Made by a program: the position numbers and the translations under genes
The notes under the pieces: model-generated
The model's database searches: none
What the model saw: the letters and a program-made list of their open reading frames with translations, nothing else
What the model was told of the DNA's origin: nothing
Source of the DNA: Lysobacter sp. FW306-1B-D06B
GTDB lineage: Bacteria; Pseudomonadota; Gammaproteobacteria; Xanthomonadales; Xanthomonadaceae
NCBI RefSeq assembly: GCF_038446665.1
Contig: NZ_CP151802.1
Location: 434,001 to 498,000 of the forward strand
Direction: 5' to 3'
DNA: 64,000 bases
Shown: positions 56,874 to 64,000 of the stretch, one piece after another
How the letters are laid out: each line of letters starts with the position of its first letter
Position numbering within the stretch: the stretch's first letter is position 1

Positions 56874-58328
56874 ATGCGGACCCTGCTTTCGATCATCCTC
56901 TCTACTTTGATGCTCATTGCAGGTTGCCACCGCGATGACCCTTCGGCGGCCAGGACAGGCGCCAGTCCGGGATCGCCGAACGAATCGGTCGAGGCCGCGG
57001 CGCAGCCCTCTGCCGACGAGGCACGGGGCATCGCCAAGGATGCGTATATCTGGGGCTTCCCGATCGTCGAGAACTACAAGACGCTCTATCAGCAGGCGCT
57101 CGACGAGGGGGGCAGCAATTTCCGCGCGCCGTTCAACACGATCGGGAGTCTGGCGAACGTCGCCACGCCCCAGGACACCGCGATCATCACGCCCAAATCG
57201 GACACGCCGTACTCGTTCCTGTGGATGGACCTTCGCGCCGAGCCGCTGATCCTCTCGATTCCCTCGATGGGGAAAGAACGCTACTTCTCCGTACAGCTGA
57301 TCGATCTCTATACATTCAACTTCGCATACATCAACCAGGCAGTGACGAAGGGCAAGGCAGGCACCTACCTGATCGCGGGGCCGGGCTGGGCGGGCGATAC
57401 ACCAAAGGGCGTGGATCAGGTGTTCCGTTCGCAAACGCCCATTGCTTATGGGCTCTTTCGCACGCAGCTGATCTCCGCCGCGGATCTCGACAGCGTCAAG
57501 CGCCTCCAGGCGCAGTACATGGTGCAGCCGCTCAGTGCGTTCAGTGGGATGCCGGCGCCTGCCGCGGCGCCGCCGCTCAACCTTCCTGCGTACGATGCGC
57601 GGAAGGCGAATGGGGTCGGGTTCTTCGACTACTTGGCCGCTCTGCTTCCGTACGCACCGATGACGGAAGAAGAATCCCCTCTGCGCGATCGTCTCGCAAG
57701 AATTGGCATCGTGCCGGGTGAGCCGTTCGATGAGACCGCGTTGTCGCCGGCAATGCGAAAGGCCCTGTTGGATGGCATCGATGACGCCAATAGGGAACTG
57801 GAAACCTTCACCGCCACGCAGGTAAACACGGAGAAGGTATCCAGCGCCGATCTGTTCGGCACGCGGGAGCATCTCAAGGGCAATGCGCTCTACCGCTTCG
57901 CCGGGACCAAGCTAGGCATCTACGGCAACTCGGCATCCGAAGCGGATTACCAGAGCTATTTCGTCGATGCTAAAGGTCAGCCGCTCGACGCCTCCAAGCA
58001 CGATTATGTGCTGAGGTTCCCCAAGGGTGGGCTGCCACCTACGAACGCGTTCTGGTCCATCACCATGTACGACGGCAAGTCGAAGCTGCTGGTGGACAAT
58101 CCAATGAACCGGTACCTGATTAACTCACCGATGCTGAAGAGTCTTCGCCGTGATGCCGACGAGGGAATCACGCTGTACCTGCAGAGCGCATCGCCTGGGG
58201 AGGGCAAGGAGACGAACTGGCTTCCCGCACCGAGCGGCCCGTTCTACATCGTTCTGCGTAATTACAGCCCCAAGGCGGAGGTCATCGAGCGTTCCTGGAA
58301 GCGGCCGCCACTGAAGGCCGCGCGTTAG
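56874..58328 (+). CDS. DUF1254/DUF1214 lipoprotein 1
   Basis: A 484-residue protein with lipoprotein signal LSTLMLIAGC. The DUF1254 domain follows (DAYIWGFPIVENYKTLYQQA, then IITPKSDTPYSFLWMDLRAE, RYFSVQLIDLYTFN), then the C-terminal DUF1214 domain (FPKGGLPPTNAFWSITMYDG, TLYLQSASPG, WLPAPSGPFYIVLR). The fold is known but no reaction is established for the family. ATG 56874 has GGAG eight bases before it. It heads a three-gene plus-strand group with a second DUF1254 lipoprotein and an outer-membrane protein, suggesting an envelope system. GC rises again here, so this may be a separately acquired block. Confidence 0.9.
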   Translation: MRTLLSIILSTLMLIAGCHRDDPSAARTGASPGSPNESVEAAAQPSADEARGIAKDAYIWGFPIVENYKTLYQQALDEGGSNFRAPFNTIGSLANVATPQDTAIITPKSDTPYSFLWMDLRAEPLILSIPSMGKERYFSVQLIDLYTFNFAYINQAVTKGKAGTYLIAGPGWAGDTPKGVDQVFRSQTPIAYGLFRTQLISAADLDSVKRLQAQYMVQPLSAFSGMPAPAAAPPLNLPAYDARKANGVGFFDYLAALLPYAPMTEEESPLRDRLARIGIVPGEPFDETALSPAMRKALLDGIDDANRELETFTATQVNTEKVSSADLFGTREHLKGNALYRFAGTKLGIYGNSASEADYQSYFVDAKGQPLDASKHDYVLRFPKGGLPPTNAFWSITMYDGKSKLLVDNPMNRYLINSPMLKSLRRDADEGITLYLQSASPGEGKETNWLPAPSGPFYIVLRNYSPKAEVIERSWKRPPLKAAR

Positions 58329-58395
58329 GTACGAAGCCTGCGAGCGATGGCACGCCCGCCACACAGAACCCGTCCCACACAAAGGGAGTTCCCGT

Positions 58396-59547
58396 ATGAG
58401 CGTTCGAGTGATCGTTGCGGCCGCTGCCGTCGCGTGCGTCGTCTCGGCTTGCCGGCAGGAAGCGCCGACCCCCGGTGCCCGCGAGCCCACTACGAGGGTT
58501 GCGCCTGAATCGGCTTCGCCGGCCGTCGCAGATGCTACATCGATTGTTCCTGATCTCGGCAACCCTGCGCGCTATACGAAGACGGCCGACGGCAAGATTC
58601 TTGTCACGCCAGACAACTTCATCCGCGCCGAGTCCGACGTCTACATGGCGGGTCAGGTAAAACAGGGCGGGTTCGGCAAGTTTGTACACACGCGCGAAGT
58701 TGCGCCGATCGACAAACAGAATGTCATCCGCCTGAATCGCGACACGATCTACTCCTCAGGGGTGTTCGATCTGGACGCGGGCCCGGTGACGATCACGCTG
58801 CCCGATCCGGGCAAGCGCTTCATGTCGATGCTGGTGATCAACGAAGATCACCTCAATCCCGCGGTCCATTATGGTGCCGGCACCTACACGCTAACGAAGG
58901 AGGAGGTGGGAACACGTTATGCGATGGTCGGCATCCGGACCCTGGCCGATCCGAACGATCCGGCCGACATGAAGCAGGCCCACGCGCTGCAGGATGCCAT
59001 CACCGTAAGCCAGCCTGGAGGGCCGGGTACTTTCGAGATCCCGCCGTGGGACCAGGCCAGCCAAAAGAGAGTGCGTGAGGCGTTGACCGCATTGTCCGCA
59101 ACGCTGCCCGACCTGCGCTACGCCGCGGGCCCGGACAAAGCGTCGGTCGATCCCGTTCGCCGCATCGCTGCGTCGGCATCCGGCTGGGGGCTGAATCCCG
59201 ACAAGGATGCGATCTACCTCAATGTCTACCCGGAACGGAACGACGGAACGACGGTGTATCGACTTGATGTCAAGGATGTGCCTGTGGACGCCTTCTGGTC
59301 GGTGAGTGTCTACGACGCAGACGGCTACTACCAAGCCAACCCGCTGAATGCGTACTCGATCAACAGCGTGACAGGAAAGAAGGGCGAAGACGGCTCGATC
59401 CACATCCAGTTTGGCGATTGCAACGCCAATACGCCCAACTGCCTGCCGATCATGAAAGGCTGGAACTACATGGTGCGCCTGTATCGTCCGCGCCAGGAAA
59501 TCCTGGACGGGACCTGGACGTTTCCTGTCGCGCGGCCAGCCAGTTGA
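58396..59547 (+). CDS. DUF1254/DUF1214 lipoprotein 2
   Basis: A 383-residue lipoprotein (signal VIVAAAAVACVVSAC). DUF1254-like N-terminal part: TPDNFIRAESDVYMAG, NVIRLNRDTIYSSGVFDLDA and FMSMLVINEDHLNPA. DUF1214-like C-terminal part: VPVDAFWSVSVYDADGYYQ, MKGWNYMVRLYRPRQEILDG. Only distantly similar to its upstream neighbour, so an old rather than recent duplication. AAGGGAG ribosome site precedes ATG. Confidence 0.9.
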   Translation: MSVRVIVAAAAVACVVSACRQEAPTPGAREPTTRVAPESASPAVADATSIVPDLGNPARYTKTADGKILVTPDNFIRAESDVYMAGQVKQGGFGKFVHTREVAPIDKQNVIRLNRDTIYSSGVFDLDAGPVTITLPDPGKRFMSMLVINEDHLNPAVHYGAGTYTLTKEEVGTRYAMVGIRTLADPNDPADMKQAHALQDAITVSQPGGPGTFEIPPWDQASQKRVREALTALSATLPDLRYAAGPDKASVDPVRRIAASASGWGLNPDKDAIYLNVYPERNDGTTVYRLDVKDVPVDAFWSVSVYDADGYYQANPLNAYSINSVTGKKGEDGSIHIQFGDCNANTPNCLPIMKGWNYMVRLYRPRQEILDGTWTFPVARPAS

Positions 59548-59641
59548 GCGTGCCCCGGGGACAACTTCGCCAACAAAGTACGGGATCTAGCCAACGGCAG
59601 GCTTGTGTCCTCAAGGACACCTACGTGGGGGAACGCGACGA

Positions 59642-60448
59642 ATGAACGGAAACTTCTGGCCCACGAACAGCGCCCTCGTCCTTACAGGTCTTCCGATTCG
59701 GCGAATCGCCCCGCCGGCTTCGCGTTCGCACTTGGCCGCAGGGCTGGTCGCGCTGGCGCTCGCCTTTCCGACAACGTTACGAGCGGCCGACAGTTGGGAT
59801 TGGTCCGTCGCTCCCTATGCGTGGGCGCCATCCATCGGAGCGGATTTGCGGGAAGGCCAACCCCCGGCCGAAAGCCGGCAGGCCTTCAACGACTGGATCG
59901 ACAAAGTCGACTTCGCCTTCCTCGGCCACGTCGAAGGGCGGGGCGATCGCTTCGGCATGTTCGGCGACGTCATCTACCTCGCATTGAGCGACAGCCATGA
60001 CTATCCGCGGCTGCGCACGGAGGGCGACCTCGACGCTGGCGTCGTCGAACTGGCAGCGGTCTTGCCGTTGGGTGAGCGACGCTTCGAGGGGCTCGATCTC
60101 TTCGGGGGACTGCGCTATTTCGACGTGAGCACGAAGGCCACGTTCGACCCCGCTAGCGATCTGCTTCCGGTGGTTACGCGTGATCGTGACGAAGGTTTCT
60201 ACGATTTCCTGTTCGGCGCGCGGTACACGATGAAGCTCTCCGATCGCTGGGGCCTGACCCTGCGCGGTGATGGTTCAACCGGCGACACAGACGGCAGCTG
60301 GAGCGCGAACGCCAACCTCCAATACCACGCCGGCCCCGGCTTCTGGGTATTCGGTTATCGCCACCTGCAGGTCGACCTGCCGATGCGCAATTCGTCGCTG
60401 GACCTGACGCTCAGTGGGCCACAGGTGGGTTACGCCTTCACGTTCTAA
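59642..60448 (+). CDS. outer-membrane protein, probable beta-barrel
   Basis: A 268-residue protein with an extended N-terminus before a signal-like segment (LAAGLVALALAFPTTLRAA). The mature part has alternating amphipathic strands (WDWSVAPYAWAPSIGADL, RFGMFGDVIYLALSDS, FYDFLFGARYTMKLSDRWG) and a terminal phenylalanine (VGYAFTF). It follows the two DUF1254 genes by about 95 bases, and the three probably form one operon. Confidence 0.83.
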   Translation: MNGNFWPTNSALVLTGLPIRRIAPPASRSHLAAGLVALALAFPTTLRAADSWDWSVAPYAWAPSIGADLREGQPPAESRQAFNDWIDKVDFAFLGHVEGRGDRFGMFGDVIYLALSDSHDYPRLRTEGDLDAGVVELAAVLPLGERRFEGLDLFGGLRYFDVSTKATFDPASDLLPVVTRDRDEGFYDFLFGARYTMKLSDRWGLTLRGDGSTGDTDGSWSANANLQYHAGPGFWVFGYRHLQVDLPMRNSSLDLTLSGPQVGYAFTF

Positions 60449-60470
60449 CCGGCGGCGCGCGGTTAGATGA

Positions 60471-60981
60471 TCACCATGAAGAACGAAATGACCCAACGAC
60501 GTACCAGCCGTCGCTGGAGTTAGATTGAGCACTGTCACGAGAAACTTCGAGGTTCAGGGAATAGCCTCCGTCGTGCCACTGGACGCTACTACCAGCTCCG
60601 AAGCTGGTTCCGAAAGGGGCATTCGCGCGGGCCAGTTGCGTCCCAGACACACGAGCACGGCTGTCACTCGCAGAGTCATACCAAAGATTGCCTATCCCAT
60701 ACGCGGTCATGATGAGCCCGCTCGCAGTGGGATCAGACCGATACTCGAGGGCTAAGCCAAGTCGGCTGAGGAGTGCCTCCGCTTGGGATAGCCTTACTGC
60801 AGCGCCGAATGGATCAGTGAAGCTGTCGAAGGAGGCGCGCCCATAGGTCACCTGCGCCTGCGGCACTAGAGACCACTGAGAACCAAGAGCGGTACGCGCG
60901 CCGAACTCAACGCTGGCACCCAATACCGACCCGTGATGATCACGAATCAGATCTTCGTCTAGCAAGTACGAGCGGAGATCG
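60471..60981 (-). pseudogene. autotransporter beta-barrel stump cut by IS3 copy 2
   Basis: About 170 residues of an autotransporter translocator: SVLGASVEFGARTALGSQWS, LVPQAQVTYGRASFDSF, LALEYRSDP and the C-terminal VVGSFRSSW with final tryptophan. The frame enters directly from the IS3 end at 60982, so the passenger and the first half of the barrel are gone. They are not found on the far side of the IS, so a deletion accompanied or followed the insertion. Confidence 0.85.
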
Positions 60982-61040
60982 TGAGCTGACCTGAATTTTC
61001 TGGTCCAGATCCCATGTTCATACGACAAGGAGGTCTGACC

Positions 61041-61320
61041 ATGCCCAAGAAGCGTTTCCGTTCCGAAGAGATCATCCCCAAGCTGCGCGAAGCCGAGGTA
61101 CTGTCGGCGCAGGGGCGCGCCATCGCCGAGATCTGCCGCCAGTGGCGGCGTCACCGAGCAGACATTCTTTCGGTGGCGCAAGGAGTACGGCGGCTTGAAG
61201 ATCGATCAGGCCAAGCGGCTGAAAGACTTGGAGCAGGAGAACGCCCGGCTTCGCCGTGCCTTGTCCGATGCCATCATCGACAACCAGATCCTGCGCGAGG
61301 TCAGCAAGGGAAACTTCTGA
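61041..61320 (+). pseudogene. IS3 orfA, frameshifted
   Basis: Starts normally (MPKKRFRSEEIIPKLREAEV), but an extra C at about 61145 (CAGTGGCGGCGTC against CAGTGGGGCGTC in copy 1) breaks the HTH and pushes the reading into the orfB frame. Length 280 bases instead of 279. Confidence 0.88.
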
Positions 61321-62177
61321 GCCCGGCCCGCCGGCGGCAAGCCGTGGCCCACGTGCGGGGCCGGTTACGGCATTCCGAGCGGCGGATCTGCCGGGCATTG
61401 CATCTGACCCGCTCGTCGGTGCGCTACGTCCCGCAGCCGCGTCAGGACGAAGCCCCACTGACCCGTGCGGTCATCGAGTTGGCCGCGCAGTACGGCCGTT
61501 ATGGCTATCGGCGTGTTCACGCCTTGCTGGCTGCGCGGGGTTGGTCGCTCAGCAGGTCGCGCGTGGAGCGCATTTGGAAGCGCGAGGGGCTCAAGGTGCC
61601 GAGCAAACAGCCCAAGCGGGGGCGGCTGTGGCTGGCCGATGGCAGTTGCCTTCGCATGCGGCCGGAGTACCGGAACCACGTCTGGAGCTGGGACTTCGTC
61701 ATGGAGCGCACGCACGACGGACGCGTGCTGAAGATCCTGGTGCTGATCGATGAGTACACCCGGACCTGCCTGGCGTTGCACGTGGCCCGGAAGATCCGCA
61801 GCAACGAGGTGATCGAAGTGCTGGCCGAAGCCATGGTCGAACACGGCGTGCCGGCGTACCTGCGCTCGGACAATGGGCCGGAAATGGTGGCCCACAACCT
61901 GCGCAGCTGGTTGGCCGCGGTCGGCGCTCAGACCCTCTATATCGAGCCCGGCAGCCCCTGGGAGAACGGCTACTGCGAGTCCTTCAATGGCAAGTTCCGC
62001 GATGAGCTGCTCAATGGCGAGATCTTCTACACGCTGCGCGAAGCCCAGGTCGTCATCGAGCAATGGCGTCGTCACTACAACACCGTTCGACCCCACAGCG
62101 CCTTGAACTACCAGCCACCGGCGCCGGAGGCGATCCAACCCCGTCCACCTCAACCCAGCCTGCGGCTTGCCGCGTAA
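61311..62177 (+). CDS. IS3 orfB (DDE transposase), intact frame
   Basis: About 288 residues from the orfA overlap (KLLSPARRRQAVAHVRGRL), with WSWDFVMERTH, YLRSDNGPEM and ENGYCESFNGKF giving D, D, E, and the ending PQPSLRLAA. Because of the orfA insertion the frame is open from 61014 as a 387-residue fusion whose residues about 36-100 are out-of-frame text. It lacks a working HTH unless frameshifting from a normal orfA supplies one. Confidence 0.85.
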   Translation, partial: KLLSPARRRQAVAHVRGRLRHSERRICRALHLTRSSVRYVPQPRQDEAPLTRAVIELAAQYGRYGYRRVHALLAARGWSLSRSRVERIWKREGLKVPSKQPKRGRLWLADGSCLRMRPEYRNHVWSWDFVMERTHDGRVLKILVLIDEYTRTCLALHVARKIRSNEVIEVLAEAMVEHGVPAYLRSDNGPEMVAHNLRSWLAAVGAQTLYIEPGSPWENGYCESFNGKFRDELLNGEIFYTLREAQVVIEQWRRHYNTVRPHSALNYQPPAPEAIQPRPPQPSLRLAA

Positions 62178-62340
62178 ACTAACTTTGCATCTGGACCAGT
62201 TGATGCAGGCCAGTCAACTACCTCCTCAGTACTTTCCAGTTCTTAAATGAGCCTGGAGTGATTCCGTAGTAGCGGGCTGGTTGATCGTGGGGGAAGGATG
62301 CATTCTGAAAGAAGTGTGGGATCCCCCTTTGGAGCACAAC

Positions 62341-63108
62341 GTGACTACCGCATCAACCACCGATCCAGTCGATAGCGCAGTGCATAAGCACGACCAGGAG
62401 AACGAGCAGAAATTAGTAGCTATAACCGGTGCCAATCGTGGGCTCGGACTGGCGATGTCAGTCAGGTGTGCGGCCCTCGGATGGTCCGTGATCGCGGGAT
62501 GCAGACGGCCTTCGGAAGCTACTGATCTACAGCGGTTGGCGCAGAAGCACATCGCCTCTGTGGATATTGTGGAGTGTGACGTTCTCTCGGAGGCAAGCAT
62601 CGTTCAGTTCGCAGCGAAGGTTGCCGTTGCTAGGCCACACCTAGATCTACTAGTAAACAACGCTGGCTATCTCGATCGTTCTGACCCACGCCTGGACGAC
62701 GCTAAGTCGGTTTCAGTCACGACGGCCTTTCAAGTCAATGCCTTGGCACCGTTGCTGCTTACGCGAGAGCTCTTGCCGCAACTAAGGGCTGCTCCGATGA
62801 GTAGGATTGCCAACATTTCGTCAGCGATGGGCTGTCTCGGCCTAGAGCAAAGGCCCGATAGCTACGGCTATCGAATGTCGAAGGCCGCCTTGAACATGTT
62901 CACGGTCAACCTCGCTAGTGAACTCGCGTCGACCAACATTGTGGTGCTCGCACTTCACCCTGGATGGGTGAAGACCGACATGGGCGGGACGGTTGCGCCG
63001 GTGCATGTCGAGGATGCGGTAGCTGGCCTGCTGGAACAGATGATGACTGCCGACAAAGGCCGGTCCGGTCGCATTGTCCGCTATGACGGAATGCTTCTGC
63101 CCTACTAG
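62341..63108 (+). CDS. short-chain dehydrogenase/reductase
   Basis: A 255-residue NAD(P)-dependent oxidoreductase. Cofactor motif TGANRGLGLAMS (TGxxxGxG), NNAG (LLVNNAGYL), active-site serine in IANISSAMG and the YGYRMSKAALNMF block with catalytic Y-x-x-x-K. The ending (LHPGWVKTDMGG) is typical of classical SDRs of the C-factor/sniffer-like group. GTG 62341 was chosen because GGAG lies six bases before it; the frame is open to 62281. Substrate unknown; it stands alone among transposon debris. Confidence 0.88.
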   Translation: MTTASTTDPVDSAVHKHDQENEQKLVAITGANRGLGLAMSVRCAALGWSVIAGCRRPSEATDLQRLAQKHIASVDIVECDVLSEASIVQFAAKVAVARPHLDLLVNNAGYLDRSDPRLDDAKSVSVTTAFQVNALAPLLLTRELLPQLRAAPMSRIANISSAMGCLGLEQRPDSYGYRMSKAALNMFTVNLASELASTNIVVLALHPGWVKTDMGGTVAPVHVEDAVAGLLEQMMTADKGRSGRIVRYDGMLLPY

Positions 63109-63158
63109 GCGGCGTGCCCGGCAATATCGCAAGCCACGGCAACTGTTCAACGCTCTAT

Positions 63159-63718
63159 TCAGCCGATGGCCGGCTTGGCGAATCCCCAGCCCTTGCCAAT
63201 CCAGCGGCGGGTATCAACCTCGCGCATCATGGCTCCCCGCGCGGCATGTACGCGCCGTGCGGCCTCGACGTTAGTCAGCTCCATGGACTTGTGCTGCAAT
63301 ACCTGCAGGGTGATTCCCGGGCGCAGGATTCGCTCGGCACTCGGCAGGCTGGCCAGCTTCTCAAGCGGGGTTTGGATGTGTTCCGGGCGATGAACCCTAC
63401 GTAGCCGCTCCGGCTTTCGCGGGTCCGGCACCTCGGTGCCGAAGAGACAAGGGCGGTGCAGAGTCAAGAAAGGGTCTAGGTGGTCTTCGCAGAACGCGCT
63501 GAACTACTCGGCCCACTCGGCGGGCACGTAGCTGTAGCCGAACTGTCTGCGCACTACGACGCCGTTCTTGGCTTCGACCAGGGCGTTGTCATTGCAGCGC
63601 CGCGGCCGCGAGCGGGTGAAGGCAATGTGCTCCTGCTCAAGCATGGCGGCCACCTCGTAGTTGACGTACTCGCTGCGGCCATCCGAATAGAACCCGCGGC
63701 TCTGACCCCCGCAAACCT
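63159..63718 (-). pseudogene. integrase-type transposase C-terminal fragment
   Basis: Frames in two registers give YSDGRSEYVNYEVAAMLEQE, then CNDNALVEAKNGVVVRRQFG and LHRPCLFGTEVPDPRKP, ending TPLEKLASLPSAERILRPG. This is the C-terminal half of a DDE integrase-like transposase distinct from the IS3 copies above. A frameshift near 63470 separates the two parts. Dead. Confidence 0.72.
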
Positions 63719-64000
63719 CCCTTCTTCATAAGCCGCGCCACGCGATGATTGGCGCAAGCCTCGCCCAAGTCGCAAAACTCGTCGGTGACCTTGAGGTAGC
63801 CATAGGTCGTGCCGCTCTCCAGCCACGCCTGCTTGATCATGGCCAGAAGACGTTGATCCTCGCGATGGCGATCGCTTTTCGGTTGGGGCTGCCACGCATA
63901 AAACTCGCTGCGCCGCACACCCAGCACACGACACATGCTTGCCACGCGGAACTCGTCCAGATACGCCTGCATGAACGCGTACTTCGCCCTTACACCTTGG
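63719..64000 (-). pseudogene. IS3-family orfB N-terminal fragment, running out of the window
   Basis: MQAYLDEFRVASMCRVLGVR followed by RSEFYAWQPQPKSDRHREDQ and SGTTYGYLKVTDEFCDLGEA, then VARLMKKGGL: the HTH_21 region of an IS3-type transposase. It is joined directly to the unrelated integrase fragment at about 63718, so the junction is chimeric. Confidence 0.75.

Larger units (their letters stand above)
60982..62216 (+). mobile_element. IS3-family insertion sequence, copy 2
   Basis: About 1235 bp, inverted relative to copy 1 (40289-41521) and nearly identical. Same terminal repeats (TGAGCTGACCTG... and ...CAGGCCAGTCA). No target duplication visible (ATCG left, ACTA right). Confidence 0.88.

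Noticed and set aside
61014..62177. 387-residue fused transposase as a natural OrfAB
   Set aside because: Residues about 36-100 are orfA read out of frame after a one-base insertion; it is not the product of programmed frameshifting.

Overview
The window looks like a chromosome segment from a Lysobacter-type member of the Xanthomonadaceae (Gammaproteobacteria). The basis is the very high GC content, the gene set and order of the first 19 kb (pyrE tail, phosphomannomutase, dut, coaC/coaB, radC, argS-SPOR, speA/speE, P-II, ubiK, comM), and an Ax21-family outer-membrane protein further on. Genus is an inference from protein style; no rRNA or other marker is present.

Region 1 (1-19360) is a compact core chromosome. 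It holds nucleotide and sugar-nucleotide metabolism (pyrE, dut, a phosphomannomutase with a membrane-anchored N-terminal extension), coenzyme A synthesis (coaC and coaB as two overlapping genes instead of the usual fusion), translation (argS with a coupled SPOR protein), polyamine synthesis (speA and speE, divergent), an EamA exporter divergent from its probable Lrp regulator, an acyltransferase, a P-II protein and ubiK. It ends abruptly inside comM.

Region 2 (about 19352-64000, running out of the window) is a large mosaic genomic island inserted in the AAA+ domain of comM. Its first genes form a co-oriented operon of three large, diverse tyrosine recombinases with a small helper-like protein, followed by an orphan Xre/MbcA/ParS-type HTH protein. 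This resembles the recombination module of GInt-type islands and is the probable integration machinery. The cargo has lower GC and many broken genes. In order it holds: a metallophosphoesterase; a lipoprotein/membrane/immunity-like cluster behind a toxin-tail fragment; a tandem DUF1266 protein; an IS110 remnant; a 1780-residue autotransporter; IS3 debris; a zinc-ribbon/Nudix pair; an IS3 copy; a four-gene unit ending in a tandem-domain CsrA; a nonsense-split hemagglutinin/CdiA-like gene; the Ax21-family protein; a dead TnpB; a complete chaperone-usher pilus operon; another IS3 transposase; lipoprotein and membrane genes; a DUF1254/DUF1254/outer-membrane cluster; an autotransporter stump cut by a second IS3 copy; an SDR; and transposase debris.

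The common theme of the cargo is the cell surface: adhesion (autotransporter, pilus), contact-dependent competition (hemagglutinin C-terminal piece, toxin/immunity fragments) and post-transcriptional control. The most unusual object is the two-domain CsrA at 41642-42100. Each half has lost a different part of the RNA-binding surface, in a complementary way that predicts one RNA site per polypeptide instead of two per dimer.
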